Source: Lachnospiraceae bacterium
GTDB lineage: Bacteria; Bacillota; Clostridia; Lachnospirales; Lachnospiraceae
NCBI GenBank assembly: GCA_017526745.1
Contig: JAFXQX010000024.1
Coordinates: 62,001-126,000, forward strand
Direction of reading: 5' to 3'
DNA: 64,000 nucleotides
In this document: piece by piece, positions 26,268-34,940 of the stretch
How the letters are laid out: the number at the start of each line of letters is the position of its first letter
Numbering within the stretch: position 1 is the stretch's first letter
Notes under the pieces: generated by a model
The model's database searches: none
Told to the model about the DNA's origin: nothing
What the model saw: the letters and a program-made list of their open reading frames with translations, nothing else
Translations under genes and position numbers: made by a program

Positions 26268-26729
26268 ATGAATAAAGTTATATTAGTCGGAAGACTGACC
26301 CGTGATCCCGAAGTCAGATATTCTTCAGGTGACAGTGCGATGGCGATAGCAAGATATTCACTTGCCGTTGACAGAAGAGGCAGAAGGGATAATGCCGGCG
26401 GCGACCAGCCCACTGCCGATTTCATCAATATCGTAGCATTCGGACGTGACGGAGAGTTCGCCGAGAAGTACCTCAGAAAGGGAATGAGGATACTTGTGGA
26501 GGGACGTATCCAGACGGGCAGTTATACCAATAAGGAAGGTCAGAAGGTTTACACGACGGATATCGTTGTGGAACGTCATGAGTTCGTCGAGAGCAAGAAC
26601 TCATCGTCTGCAGGAGGCGGAGATTCGTTTATTCCCGCATCATCAGGATCCGGACAGGACCAGGCGGATGCAGGAGACGGCTTCATGAACATCCCTGACG
26701 GGATAGACGAAGAACTTCCTTTCAATTGA
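26268..26729 (+). CDS. ssb: Single-stranded DNA-binding protein
   Basis: The 153-residue protein has an OB fold ([48 protein letters not shown]). A flexible Gly/Ser/Gln linker follows, then the acidic tip DEELPF that recruits replication and repair partners. The start at 26,268 gives the classical N-terminus; a longer open frame overlapping rpsF is not used. It lies between rpsF and rpsR as in most Firmicutes. Confidence 0.97.
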   Translation: MNKVILVGRLTRDPEVRYSSGDSAMAIARYSLAVDRRGRRDNAGGDQPTADFINIVAFGRDGEFAEKYLRKGMRILVEGRIQTGSYTNKEGQKVYTTDIVVERHEFVESKNSSSAGGGDSFIPASSGSGQDQADAGDGFMNIPDGIDEELPFN

Positions 26730-26751
26730 TCTTATCAGGAGGAAAAGTATT

Positions 26752-27027
26752 ATGGCTTTTGGTAAACCACAAGGCGATGGTGATAGAACAGATGCTCCCG
26801 TAAGAAGGAGAAATACGATCCACAGACGTAAGAAGGTCTGCGTTTTCTGCGGAAAGGAAAAAGCTCTGGATTACAAGGATGTTGCTACTCTCAAGAAGTA
26901 TGTTTCCGAAAGAGGCAAGATCCTTCCGAGAAGGATCACGGGAAACTGTGCAAAGCATCAAAGAGCACTTACCGTTGCGGTTAAGCGTGCCCGCCACGTA
27001 GCATTAATGCCGTATACGGCAGACTAG
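26752..27027 (+). CDS. rpsR: 30S ribosomal protein S18
   Basis: A 91-residue basic protein with a [14 protein letters not shown] segment and the C-terminal [13 protein letters not shown]. It pairs with S6 on the ribosome. Its last 28 bases form the left attachment site of a 19-kb integrated element; the reading frame remains intact. The right end of the element carries a second copy that still reads IALMPYTAD. Confidence 0.97.
   Translation: MAFGKPQGDGDRTDAPVRRRNTIHRRKKVCVFCGKEKALDYKDVATLKKYVSERGKILPRRITGNCAKHQRALTVAVKRARHVALMPYTAD
26999..27026 (+). repeat. attL, left attachment repeat
   Basis: Core TAGCATTAATGCC then TATAC and GCAGA match attR; three of 28 bases differ, all at positions that keep the S18 reading. 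It is part of rpsR. Confidence 0.8.
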
Positions 27028-27067
27028 AACCTAGTGAAATAGGGGTTCGGCACAGTTGTTAGGGTTG

Positions 27068-27099
27068 TTTTGACACAACTTTGACACAACCTTGACTCA
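27068..27099 (+). repeat. Integrase arm-type sites, left end
   Basis: TTTTGACACAAC (27,068-27,079) and TTTGACACAAC (27,080-27,090) are in tandem, followed by CTTGACTCA. The same TTTTGACACAAC-TTGACTCA order recurs at the right end. Confidence 0.65.
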
Positions 27100-27107
27100 A
27101 AAAAATG

Positions 27108-27142
27108 AAGGTCAATCATCAAAAATGGTGATTGACCTTTTT
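27108..27142 (+). terminator. Terminator now serving rpsR, carried by the element
   Basis: AAGGTCAATCA (27,108-27,118) pairs perfectly with TGATTGACCTT (27,129-27,139), followed by a T run. It lies inside the left end of the element, about 80 bases after the rpsR stop. Confidence 0.8.
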
Positions 27143-27205
27143 AATACCCAGCGTTACCATGCCTCCACTGGATAGACCAGAAGAAAATGACGGGAGGTAT
27201 TGGAA

Positions 27206-28129
27206 ATGGTATCATATGATGATTTTAAAGAGTGTATGAGACAAAGGGCAGAGGAAGATACGGGAGGACGTGCAGTTGTAAAATCTGTAAGAAAAATCAA
27301 TGGGGTTATACTTGATGGATTGAGTATTATGACGTCAGACAGTAATATCTCTCCCACGATTTATCTAAACAGTTATTTCGATGATTTCAAAAATCTTCAG
27401 GAATCAGATGACGATGCGCTGGATATTATATGGAGTAGCATTAAGGAATGCTATTACCGGCATTTACCTAAAACAAGGTTTAATGCTGATGATTTCACAA
27501 ATTGGGAGTATGTAAAGGATAGACTTGAGATTAGGCTTATTAATACTGACAGGAATAGGGAGTTGCTTGAAGATACAGTCAGTATTCCGTTTATAGACCT
27601 TTCAATTATATTTGCTGTGAATATGTGCATTATTGATGGTGCAAACGGCTATGTTACAGTCAAAGACTGCCATGCGGATATATGGGGTGTCAGTGCGGAA
27701 GATATATATGATGCAGCTATGGCAAATACAAGAAACGACTGGGAGATAATACCGATGTGCGAGCTTCTCAGCAGGTTACGTGGTATAAGAGACTTTGATG
27801 AAACGATGTTGCCAGTAAATATGTATGTTATAAGTAATCAGGGACGGTCATATGGGGCTTCAGCTATCCTGAATGTTGATGTGTTGGAGGAGATTGCATC
27901 AATAACTAGAGATAGAACAGCGTATATCATACCATCATCGGTACATGAAACAATACTGGTTATCAGTGATAATAATGAGATTGACATGGAATATATGAAT
28001 AATATGGTCAAGGAAGTTAATTCAAGCATTCTTAACAAAATGGATATACTTAGTGACCATGTATATGTGTATAATAAAGAAAGCCATAGATTGGCTTTCG
28101 AAGGCATTTATGAGGCGATAACGGCATAG
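27206..28129 (+). CDS. DUF5688 family protein
   Basis: The ATG at 27,206 has GGGAGG at a good distance, giving 307 residues. The sequence fits the DUF5688 family, seen mainly in Lachnospiraceae: an N-terminal segment with a KINGVILDGLSI motif, a YLNSYFDDF segment, and a C-terminal part beginning MYVISNQGRSYGASAILN. Function is unknown; there is no signal peptide or membrane helix. It sits 68 bases before a radical SAM gene. DUF5688 genes are often duplicated in these genomes and may be paired with regulators or toxins, but that is inference. Confidence 0.8.
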   Translation: MVSYDDFKECMRQRAEEDTGGRAVVKSVRKINGVILDGLSIMTSDSNISPTIYLNSYFDDFKNLQESDDDALDIIWSSIKECYYRHLPKTRFNADDFTNWEYVKDRLEIRLINTDRNRELLEDTVSIPFIDLSIIFAVNMCIIDGANGYVTVKDCHADIWGVSAEDIYDAAMANTRNDWEIIPMCELLSRLRGIRDFDETMLPVNMYVISNQGRSYGASAILNVDVLEEIASITRDRTAYIIPSSVHETILVISDNNEIDMEYMNNMVKEVNSSILNKMDILSDHVYVYNKESHRLAFEGIYEAITA

Positions 28130-28196
28130 TTGTCGCATAAAGGCCTATAAGGGCGTATATGGAGCTATAAGAGCCATACAGGGCGTATTAATTGTT

Positions 28197-29480
28197 ATGA
28201 GTGAATTGTATAAATACAGTCAATTCAATATAGTAGCCAGAGAAGATAAGGATAAGGTCTTGTTATACAACACAAGAAGCCTTAATTATATGTATCTGGA
28301 TAAGTGTGATTTTGATGACATAAACGGTAAATCCTGTATAGATTTGGGGGATGTGCCTGTATGGATGGCAGACAAGGGATTTATTGTGCCGGTTTCAACA
28401 GATGAGATACAGAAGATCAAGGATGAAGTGCAGGAACATTTAGAAGAGGCGGATTTCATGTTTGTCAGTATTTTCTTAACGCTGGCATGCAATTATTCCT
28501 GTGTTTATTGCTTTGAGAAAGAACAGCTGTGTCAAACGGACCATATGACAGAAGAAATAGCAGAAGCACTAGTTGATTTTATAAGGATGCGTTGCGAAGA
28601 ACAGAAGTTCACAAAGAAGGTCAAGCTTAAGCTGTTTGGTGGAGAGCCTTTGCTTAACATGCCGATTATAAGATTTATTTCCAATAGACTTCGCAGCAAT
28701 AATATTGATTTTTCAGCAAAACTGTATACAAATGGGAGACTGCTTGACAGAGAAACGGCACTTACATTGAGAGAACTGGGCGTAACTGATGAAGTGGTTA
28801 TACCCTTGGACGGATTGAGCAAGGTGTATTCAAAACTCAAGAACTGCAGAGAGGAAGACTTTTATGCAACTGTTCAGAACATTAAGGATGTTGAGGAAAT
28901 TCTAAAGTTGGAATTACACATAAATGTGTCCGAGGCCAGCAAAGAAGATGTGGAACCATTGATTAATCTGTTAAGGGATAAGTATAAAATCAAATCATCC
29001 ATTAAAACAGTAAATGTGGCTCCTCAAAACACGGATACAGTCACGGATTATAACAGTATTTCGTTTGATGAATTCCAGAAGGCGTCAGATATTCTGATGA
29101 CAAAAGTCCGGCTTACCAGTATAAGGAGAACATATGGATGTGAGGCTAGACACCCGGAATACTATGTGGTCGGTACCAAGGGAGAACTTTATGTTTGTGA
29201 ACACCTGATAGGTCAGGAAAAGTACATTGTCGGCAATATCAGGAATCAGTCAGGTAGAATTAACAGGACAGGCACCATATGGGATAACAATAGGGTGATT
29301 GATGAGTGTGAGGATTGTCCATTGATACCAATTTGTTTAGGTCAGTGTTCGAGCCAGAGATATATTGATAATATAGACTGTGAAAGAGATAAGCGCATAG
29401 AATCAACAAAGAAGCGGCTTATAAGATTGATTGAAAACAGGGCAAGAGTTGAGGAGGATGCTGATAGGGGTATCTGCTAA
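28197..29480 (+). CDS. Radical SAM/SPASM-type maturase
   Basis: The 427-residue protein has the radical SAM motif Cys98-x3-Cys102-x2-Cys105 (ACNYSCVYC). This is followed by the KLFGGEPLLN glycine motif and, at the C-terminus, a SPASM-like cluster-binding set (cysteines near 371, 374, 380, 384 and 395). The first 90 residues may be a peptide-recognition domain. Such enzymes modify ribosomal peptides or act as sulfatase maturases; no clear substrate was found beside it. No good ribosome-binding site precedes the ATG at 28,197. An efficient terminator follows. Confidence 0.88.
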   Translation: MSELYKYSQFNIVAREDKDKVLLYNTRSLNYMYLDKCDFDDINGKSCIDLGDVPVWMADKGFIVPVSTDEIQKIKDEVQEHLEEADFMFVSIFLTLACNYSCVYCFEKEQLCQTDHMTEEIAEALVDFIRMRCEEQKFTKKVKLKLFGGEPLLNMPIIRFISNRLRSNNIDFSAKLYTNGRLLDRETALTLRELGVTDEVVIPLDGLSKVYSKLKNCREEDFYATVQNIKDVEEILKLELHINVSEASKEDVEPLINLLRDKYKIKSSIKTVNVAPQNTDTVTDYNSISFDEFQKASDILMTKVRLTSIRRTYGCEARHPEYYVVGTKGELYVCEHLIGQEKYIVGNIRNQSGRINRTGTIWDNNRVIDECEDCPLIPICLGQCSSQRYIDNIDCERDKRIESTKKRLIRLIENRARVEEDADRGIC

Positions 29481-29535
29481 TTGTAAGTGCACTGCCAAGA
29501 ATACTGCATATAAAGGATAGAAAGATGTCTATTAA

Positions 29536-29565
29536 GGGAGCAAAGGTATGCTCCCTCATCTTTTT
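29536..29565 (+). terminator. Terminator after the radical SAM gene
   Basis: GGGAGCA/TGCTCCC stem (29,536-29,542 and 29,549-29,555) with a six-base loop, followed by TCATCTTTTT. Confidence 0.7.
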
Positions 29566-29581
29566 GTAAGGGGTATGGAGT

Positions 29582-30247
29582 ATGCTGAAGAGTATGCAGG
29601 AATTACTGGAATATGGGTTTGAATGTATCAATGAACATTATTTCAATAGCCAATTGCCACCTATAGTTATAACAATAATGTCAAGTCCTCGAAGTAATGG
29701 ACATTTTACAGTAGGAAAGGAATGGAGATTATCGAAAGACCGCTTAAATGAGATAAATATCAGCGCTGAACATCTGGATAGACCTGTGGAAAATATAATG
29801 GCCACGTTATGTCATGAGTGCGTTCATTATTATTGTCAGCTCAATGGTATAAAAGATGTCAGCAGTAATGGCAGATATCATAACGGAAAGTTCAAAGAGG
29901 AAGGGGAGAAGAGAGGGCTTATCCTGACATATGATAAATATATTGGCTGGAGTATAACGCAGCCTTCTGAAGAGTTTATAGAGTTTATACATCAGTGTGG
30001 GATAGAGAAACCCATGGATATCAACAGAGACGGCGCACTGATAGACTTTACGACCCTGATAGGTTTGATGGGTGGTGTAGGTGGAGTGAATGGTTTGCCT
30101 GGGCAGGGACAAATGCCAACCGGCAGGAAGAAGACCAGTACACGTAAATACATATGCCCGAACTGCGGGAATACGTTTAGAGCCACCAAGGATATTAATG
30201 TGCTGTGTATGGATTGTGATATTCAGTTCGAAAAAGTGGAGAGATGA
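29582..30247 (+). CDS. SprT-like zinc metalloprotease
   Basis: A 221-residue protein with HECVH at 78-82, the HExxH zincin motif, in the context of SprT-like domains (MATLCHECVHYYCQ). The C-terminus adds a zinc ribbon with Cys192, 195, 209 and 212. Eukaryotic SPRTN cuts DNA-protein crosslinks and bacterial SprT homologues are linked to stress; here a role in element maintenance or DNA repair is plausible but unproven. The frame is complete, with GTAAGGGGTATGGAGT before the ATG. It lies between two 15-base repeats (29,484 and 31,149). Confidence 0.82.
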   Translation: MLKSMQELLEYGFECINEHYFNSQLPPIVITIMSSPRSNGHFTVGKEWRLSKDRLNEINISAEHLDRPVENIMATLCHECVHYYCQLNGIKDVSSNGRYHNGKFKEEGEKRGLILTYDKYIGWSITQPSEEFIEFIHQCGIEKPMDINRDGALIDFTTLIGLMGGVGGVNGLPGQGQMPTGRKKTSTRKYICPNCGNTFRATKDINVLCMDCDIQFEKVER

Positions 30248-30251
30248 CGTA

Positions 30252-30286
30252 GCTGTTTCATTAAGACATCGTATGAATGAAACAGC
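30252..30286. repeat. 11-base inverted repeat without T run
   Basis: GCTGTTTCATT (30,252-30,262) and AATGAAACAGC (30,276-30,286) are exact complements around a 13-base loop. No T run follows, so it is more like an operator or RNA hairpin than a terminator. Confidence 0.5.
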
Positions 30287-30326
30287 AAAGACTTAGGAAA
30301 AACAGAATACGCATTATGATGAGAAT

Positions 30327-30361
30327 GGAGTTGTCCGGGAATTTGGGGCGACTCCTTTTTT
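30327..30361 (+). terminator. Terminator downstream of the SprT-like gene
   Basis: GGAGTTGTCC (30,327-30,336) pairs with GGGCGACTCC (30,346-30,355), allowing G-U pairs, and is followed by TTTTTT. Confidence 0.7.
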
Positions 30362-30542
30362 ACATTGATGAGACGTGTGTCTAAAAGGTGATGACTATTT
30401 ATTTATACATCTTTTGTATTTATAGATGTAATTGATTCTTGGTTAAGAGATATAAAAAACCAAATGTCAATTGCACAGTAACATAAATATACTGTATTTC
30501 AGCTATGGATGAAATGCAGTAGTAGCCTGTGAAAGGAGAAAA

Positions 30543-31097
30543 ATGAGTATAGTCATTTACATTAATAATCCGCCACCGAAGAAGGTGCTGGATAAAAGAG
30601 CTTCCACATCTATCTTGTGCAGTGTAGACTTGCTAAGAAGTTGTGAGGAATTAACTTGTGTAGCGTTTAACAGGGACAATGAGATATTTCATGTGCAGGG
30701 GGCAAATATATGCATCATGCACGTTGAAGAAGAGTTTTGTATTTTGGTGGATAAAGTCATTCATGGAGTTGATATTCCTAAGTTTCTGGCGCAGTATCAT
30801 TATGCTGTATATCAGACAACTCGAGATTGGGTTAAGAATTCAAGCTCGAGTAGCTATATTGGTTATGATATAAAGTATAAGCTGTATCATGGTCGATGGA
30901 ATCATGAATATCACCTTGATCATTGGGCTGAGACCTTTAATGAATTAGATAAATCAAAAAGGTTTATACCGGCATCGTTAAATCAAAACGGGTATTCCCA
31001 TCAGCGTAGTTACACGATTAACAACATCAATGATTTGAATTGGATTTGCAATCGAATCAGAGAGATTGATAAACTTCCAGGGGGGACCTTTATATAA
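30543..31097 (+). CDS. Hypothetical protein of the element
   Basis: A 184-residue cytoplasmic protein with aromatic-rich segments (YHLDHWAETFNELDKSK) and no recognised domain. It starts behind GAAAGGAGAAAA and has its own upstream spacer with a weak hairpin. Between it and the next gene lies a possible DUF4357 fragment. The coding sequence is AT-rich like the rest of the island. I do not recognise the family. Confidence 0.65.
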   Translation: MSIVIYINNPPPKKVLDKRASTSILCSVDLLRSCEELTCVAFNRDNEIFHVQGANICIMHVEEEFCILVDKVIHGVDIPKFLAQYHYAVYQTTRDWVKNSSSSSYIGYDIKYKLYHGRWNHEYHLDHWAETFNELDKSKRFIPASLNQNGYSHQRSYTINNINDLNWICNRIREIDKLPGGTFI

Positions 31098-31260
31098 GCG
31101 ATTGAAGGGTGATGTAGCCATAGATGCAACACCCTTATTTTATGATTATAAGTGCACTGCCAATAACAGGGTGACGGCTGGTAGGATGGAGAGAGCGGGG
31201 TTTTGTATTTTCGCAGGCAGTTCAAAATGCTCAAAAAGTATAATAGGTGATTTCATTTAA
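31066..31260 (+). pseudogene. Possible truncated DUF4357 domain
   Basis: The 64-residue frame ends with AGRMERAGFCIFAGSS, which resembles the end of DUF4357 domains (Gly-Arg...Gly-Phe-x-Val-x-x-Gly-Ser). That domain often ends nucleases and restriction-related proteins. It has no convincing start, and its 5' part overlaps the previous gene, so I read it as a remnant. It contains the right-hand copy of a 15-base repeat (31,149-31,163). Confidence 0.3.
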
Positions 31261-31446
31261 ACATGTTGAAGAAACTGTATAGATGTTTAACACATCAATT
31301 CATAATGTACACATATTTAAAAAATGAGAGTGTTTAGATAGGGTATAGCCCAGATAGCTGTATAATTGCGAACTCGTTATTATACATTCTATCTTGACAC
31401 CAATTGTAATCAGCGTTCCAATCAGGATACAGAAAGAGAGGTTGTT

Positions 31447-32028
31447 ATGCGTGTGGCATATATAAGAGTTTCAACGGTAGAACAGAACGAAGCACGTCAG
31501 ATTGAGGCAATGAAGGAACTCGGTATAGAAAAATATTATACAGAAAAAGTATCCGGCAAGAATATGCGTGACAGGGAGCAGCTTAAAATGATGCTGGACT
31601 TCGTCAGAGAAGGAGATGAGGTCTATGTGGCAGACTTTTCGAGACTCAGCAGGTCGGTTCAAGATTTGTTGAATATTGTAGACGGGCTTAATAAGAAGGG
31701 AGTAAGACTTGTCAGCCTGAAGGAAAACCTCGATACGAGCACGGCTACAGGAAAACTGATGCTGACTATGATAGGAGCCATCGCAGAATTCGAAAGATTC
31801 AACCTCCTTGAACGGCAACGTGAAGGGATTGCAATAGCCAAAAGCCAAAAAAAATATTCTGGAAGAGCCCCGTTGTCATTGGATAACTGGGACGAAGTTT
31901 ATAAAGAGTGGCAAGCGAAAAGAATATCAGCTGTAGCAGCTTGCAAACTGCTGGGAGTGAGTAGGGGAACGTTTTATAACAGAGTGCACAGGGTGGAGAG
32001 TAAAGGGAATGGAAACAGTGAACAATAA
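31447..32028 (+). CDS. Serine recombinase, resolvase/invertase family
   Basis: From the ATG at 31,447, behind AGAGAGG, the protein is 193 residues. The N-terminal catalytic domain (about 1-140) has Ser9 in YIRVSTVEQNEARQ, ADFSRLSRSVQDLL and AIAEFERFNLLERQREG. The C-terminal helix-turn-helix SAVAACKLLGVSRGTFYNRV binds DNA. The small size is that of a resolvase or invertase, not a large integrase, so it may invert or resolve sequences rather than integrate. It overlaps the zinc-ribbon nuclease gene by 20 bases. Confidence 0.92.
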   Translation: MRVAYIRVSTVEQNEARQIEAMKELGIEKYYTEKVSGKNMRDREQLKMMLDFVREGDEVYVADFSRLSRSVQDLLNIVDGLNKKGVRLVSLKENLDTSTATGKLMLTMIGAIAEFERFNLLERQREGIAIAKSQKKYSGRAPLSLDNWDEVYKEWQAKRISAVAACKLLGVSRGTFYNRVHRVESKGNGNSEQ

Positions 32029-33247
32029 TATCATTGATGAATTTGCCTTCCTTTTGGAAGATGAGGAAAACTATGAGATAAAAGACAGTTCTGTGGATTT
32101 ATATAGCTGGTGCATTAAAAATGGGGAGTATGGAAAACAGATATTGTCAGAGTGGTCTGACAGGAATCTGGGAAACTTTGGAGAAAAGCTAAACCCACGT
32201 GATGTATACGATAAAGATACAAGAAAGTACTGGTGGAAGTGCTCGGTATGCGGAAATGAGTTTAACAGCCAATTATATAAGCGACTATATAATCATAGGG
32301 GATGCCCTTACTGTGCACCTGCTAAGTGGGGAAGGAGTCATTCATTAAGGGCAGCAGAGTCAGGGAAATCAATAAGGGATTATTGTAGTGAAGTATCTTA
32401 CGGTAATGTCTTATTAAAGGAATGGGACAACGTCAGAAATGCAGAAGCAGGGCATACATTGGATAACACAACTTACGCAAGCAATCAGATGACATATTGG
32501 ATATGCTCTAATTGTGGGAAAGAATATGAGAAGATGGCATATAACAGGGTGAGGCTCAATCAGGGATGCCCTGACTGTGGTAGAGCAGGGACATCATTGC
32601 CTGAACAGTTCATATATTGGTCTTTTAAGCAGATTGATGACCAAACCAGGCATAGACATAAAATAAATGGTGTGGAGTATGATATTTATGTTCCTAGGCT
32701 GAATCTGCTTATAGAGTATAATGGGTACTACTGGCATAAGGATAAAGAATGGAAAGACCTTGTTAAAAAGGATAACGGCATACGCAACGGTTATAGGTTT
32801 ATGTTGATACAAGGGTCAACGACAGCGCAGGAAGATATATATTCATCAGATTGCATTATACTGCGTGAGACGCTGGCAGATTATGAAAAGAAGCTGGAGA
32901 AGGTGATTGATTATATAATTGGTATATATGGAGAACAGGCATATAAAATTGATTATAAGCTGTCTATGGATGAAGCGGTTCGACATCGGTATATACCCAT
33001 AGAAAACAGTGTTGCAGATGAGCGTCCAGAGCTTAAGAAGGAATTTGATGAAGAAAAGAATGGGATGTATAGCCTAGAGGCACTTACCTGTGGAAGCAAT
33101 AAAAGAATTATATGGAAATGTACCAGCTGTGGAAATAATTGGACAGCGAAGCTGGCAGAGCGCGCATTGTTCAAGAGAGGGTGTCCACACTGTGGCTTCA
33201 ATATTTTTGATAATAAAATACATAGCCGGGCAATCAAACATAATTAA
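32009..33247 (+). CDS. Zinc-ribbon protein with Vsr-like/PD-(D/E)XK nuclease core
   Basis: The 412-residue protein alternates treble-clef/zinc-ribbon repeats (WWKCSVCGNEF...GCPYC, WICSNCGKEY...GCPDC, IWKCTSCGNNW...GCPHC; DUF723-like) with a central nuclease-like domain. In that domain Asp225 in YDIYVPRLNLLIEYNG and Glu236, followed by WHKDKEWKDLVKKDN, match the Vsr/homing-endonuclease type of active site. Such proteins bind DNA and may cut it, either as a selfish endonuclease or as an accessory to the serine recombinase whose gene it overlaps. It could also be a defence nuclease. The start at 32,009 is coupled to the recombinase stop. Confidence 0.8.
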   Translation: METVNNNIIDEFAFLLEDEENYEIKDSSVDLYSWCIKNGEYGKQILSEWSDRNLGNFGEKLNPRDVYDKDTRKYWWKCSVCGNEFNSQLYKRLYNHRGCPYCAPAKWGRSHSLRAAESGKSIRDYCSEVSYGNVLLKEWDNVRNAEAGHTLDNTTYASNQMTYWICSNCGKEYEKMAYNRVRLNQGCPDCGRAGTSLPEQFIYWSFKQIDDQTRHRHKINGVEYDIYVPRLNLLIEYNGYYWHKDKEWKDLVKKDNGIRNGYRFMLIQGSTTAQEDIYSSDCIILRETLADYEKKLEKVIDYIIGIYGEQAYKIDYKLSMDEAVRHRYIPIENSVADERPELKKEFDEEKNGMYSLEALTCGSNKRIIWKCTSCGNNWTAKLAERALFKRGCPHCGFNIFDNKIHSRAIKHN

Positions 33248-33344
33248 ATTGGCTATTGGCATTCGACGCCAAAACGAACGGGGGTTCACTGTTATTTCAA
33301 CATCATGCATGATATAATAAATTAGGCTGTGGAGGTGAGATTAT

Positions 33345-34046
33345 ATGAAAAACAAGGAAATCGTAACACTATTGGGTTTATCTGCTGCATTATCAATGAC
33401 TGCATGCACTGGCAGTGTAGCAAACGTTGCCCCTGTAGATTCAGTAGCTGAAGTTGCAGAGACTGAGGAAGAACCCACACCTACTGAAGAACCTACACCT
33501 ACTGAAGAACCTACACCTACTCCCACAGCAACACCTACCCCCACAATTACTCCGGAAGCAGAGATTGCCGAGGAAGATGAAATAGAAGTACCTACAGCAG
33601 ATTACACTATAGAACCAATTGAAGACACAACTTATTATGCTGTTCAACAGTGTAATGTACGTTCTGGTCCATCAACAGATTATGACGTAGTTAGACAGTT
33701 AGCACCAAATGAAGAAATAACAGTCAATGGTATAGTTAAGGCAGAAAATGGTAAGGCATGGGCTGTTATAAAGACATCTGATGGTAGTGTTCAGATGGTC
33801 AGTGGTAGTTTAATATCAACAGAGAAGATAGCAGCTAAGAAACCCAGCGGCGGCAGCAACTCAGACAACAAGAAGCCAAGCGGTGGTAACACAGGTACAG
33901 TAACACCAGCACCAGCACCAAGTGATTGTGTAGCAGATTGTGGAAATGACTGTAATGAGTATGGTGATTGCGACATATCAGGAATACCTGACCTTGGTGT
34001 TGGAAGTGATTGTGATGCTAACTCATGGTGTCCAGCAGCCGAATAA
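33345..34046 (+). CDS. Lipoprotein with SH3b domain
   Basis: The 233-residue protein has a lipoprotein signal with Cys21 (SMTACTGS). A Thr/Glu/Pro-rich linker follows, containing three exact 18-base DNA repeats (33,471-33,524, encoding EPTPTE units). A bacterial SH3 domain spans about 92-155 (CNVRSGPSTDYDVVRQL), then a Ser/Gly/Lys linker and a short Cys/Asp-rich tail. It should be displayed on the cell surface and bind wall peptides. An extended -10 (TGATATAAT) lies just upstream, and a strong terminator follows, so it is probably monocistronic. Confidence 0.85.
   Translation: MKNKEIVTLLGLSAALSMTACTGSVANVAPVDSVAEVAETEEEPTPTEEPTPTEEPTPTPTATPTPTITPEAEIAEEDEIEVPTADYTIEPIEDTTYYAVQQCNVRSGPSTDYDVVRQLAPNEEITVNGIVKAENGKAWAVIKTSDGSVQMVSGSLISTEKIAAKKPSGGSNSDNKKPSGGNTGTVTPAPAPSDCVADCGNDCNEYGDCDISGIPDLGVGSDCDANSWCPAAE
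33471..33524 (+). repeat. Three 18-base tandem repeats inside the lipoprotein linker
   Basis: Three copies of GAACC(C/T)ACACCTACTGAA; only one base differs among the copies. They encode EPTPTE and could expand or contract by slippage, changing the surface stalk. Confidence 0.8.
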
Positions 34047-34064
34047 TACTTAATCAAACACATT

Positions 34065-34098
34065 ACAGCCTACTACACTACAGTAGTAGGCTGTTTTT
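34065..34098 (+). terminator. Terminator after the SH3b lipoprotein
   Basis: A perfect 12-pair stem (ACAGCCTACTAC and its complement) with loop ACTACA, followed by TTTT. Confidence 0.85.
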
Positions 34099-34198
34099 AT
34101 AATTGACATAGTTAATGTGATGTAGTATAATTATTAGTTTCAAAAATATTGTATTTTTAGTGGATTTATGATATAATGTAAATGGGGGATATGTAGAA

Positions 34199-34375
34199 AT
34201 GAATGACTTTGATGATATATACAAGTATCTTGTAGATACAGCTAACTTAATATCTCAGAGCAGATTTGGTAATAAAATGATACTCAAGGGTGGTTCTGTA
34301 CTCATATCAAAAATGATTGAGAACAGTAGACTCAATAGGATTAGCACAAACATTTCTACAACCAATATATTATAG
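34199..34375 (+). pseudogene. Truncated AbiEii-like nucleotidyltransferase fragment
   Basis: This 58-codon frame contains NKMILKGGSVLISKMIE followed by NSRLNRIST, resembling the substrate-binding start of AbiEii/AbiGii toxins (usually LKGGTxL...RxTxDID). The acidic catalytic residues that should follow are missing (NIS instead of DID) and the frame stops at once. It has a promoter-like TTGTAT-17-TATAAT upstream but no strong ribosome-binding site. It is probably the remains of a type IV toxin gene, next to an AbiEi-like gene. Confidence 0.45.
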
Positions 34376-34420
34376 CAAAAATATGAGTTCAGACATGATA
34401 TGGAGTAAGGAGCAGTCATC

Positions 34421-34882
34421 ATGGATTTTCTTAGGAATGGGCAATTAAATACAGGTATCCATGCATTACAGGATTGTGATTTCAATGGACTTATAGGCGT
34501 TGAAACAGCTTCAGGACACTGGGGACTATCAACATTTTCACCAGATTTCACAATAGTACTGTTTAGTGATGATACATTATCCAATGATGGATATGAGGTA
34601 AATTGTGGAATAAACACACTCTTTGTTCCTCATGTAAACACAGAGAACGTAGTACACCTGTCAGAACACCTAATGGTAACAGACCCAGAACAGACAGTTG
34701 TAGATATGGTCAGATACAATAGGCATGAATTTCACCTATATGAAACATTGATAAATGCAATAGATAATGAACAAGTCAATATAGACAGACTAAATGAATT
34801 AGCAAAGCAATATGGTGTTTATGAAAAGATGTACAAGCAATTAGAGGATGCCTTGATAGCAGAACAAGAAGATGCAGAATAA
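34421..34882 (+). CDS. AbiEi-like antitoxin domain protein
   Basis: The 153-residue product resembles the AbiEi antitoxin family. FNGLIGVETASGHWGLS matches the segment after the N-terminal HTH (threonine-rich, then GLS), and VTDPEQTVVDMVRYNRHEF matches the central conserved block. The usual N-terminal HTH is short or missing. It lies just after an AbiEii-like fragment, the reverse of the normal order, so the pair looks rearranged and the toxin inactive. It may survive as an orphan antitoxin. Confidence 0.5.
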   Translation: MDFLRNGQLNTGIHALQDCDFNGLIGVETASGHWGLSTFSPDFTIVLFSDDTLSNDGYEVNCGINTLFVPHVNTENVVHLSEHLMVTDPEQTVVDMVRYNRHEFHLYETLINAIDNEQVNIDRLNELAKQYGVYEKMYKQLEDALIAEQEDAE

Positions 34883-34940
34883 ATAACCAAACACATGTAT
34901 TGCTAATGTATCTATTACAAAGAAAGAGAGGTTGTATAAT

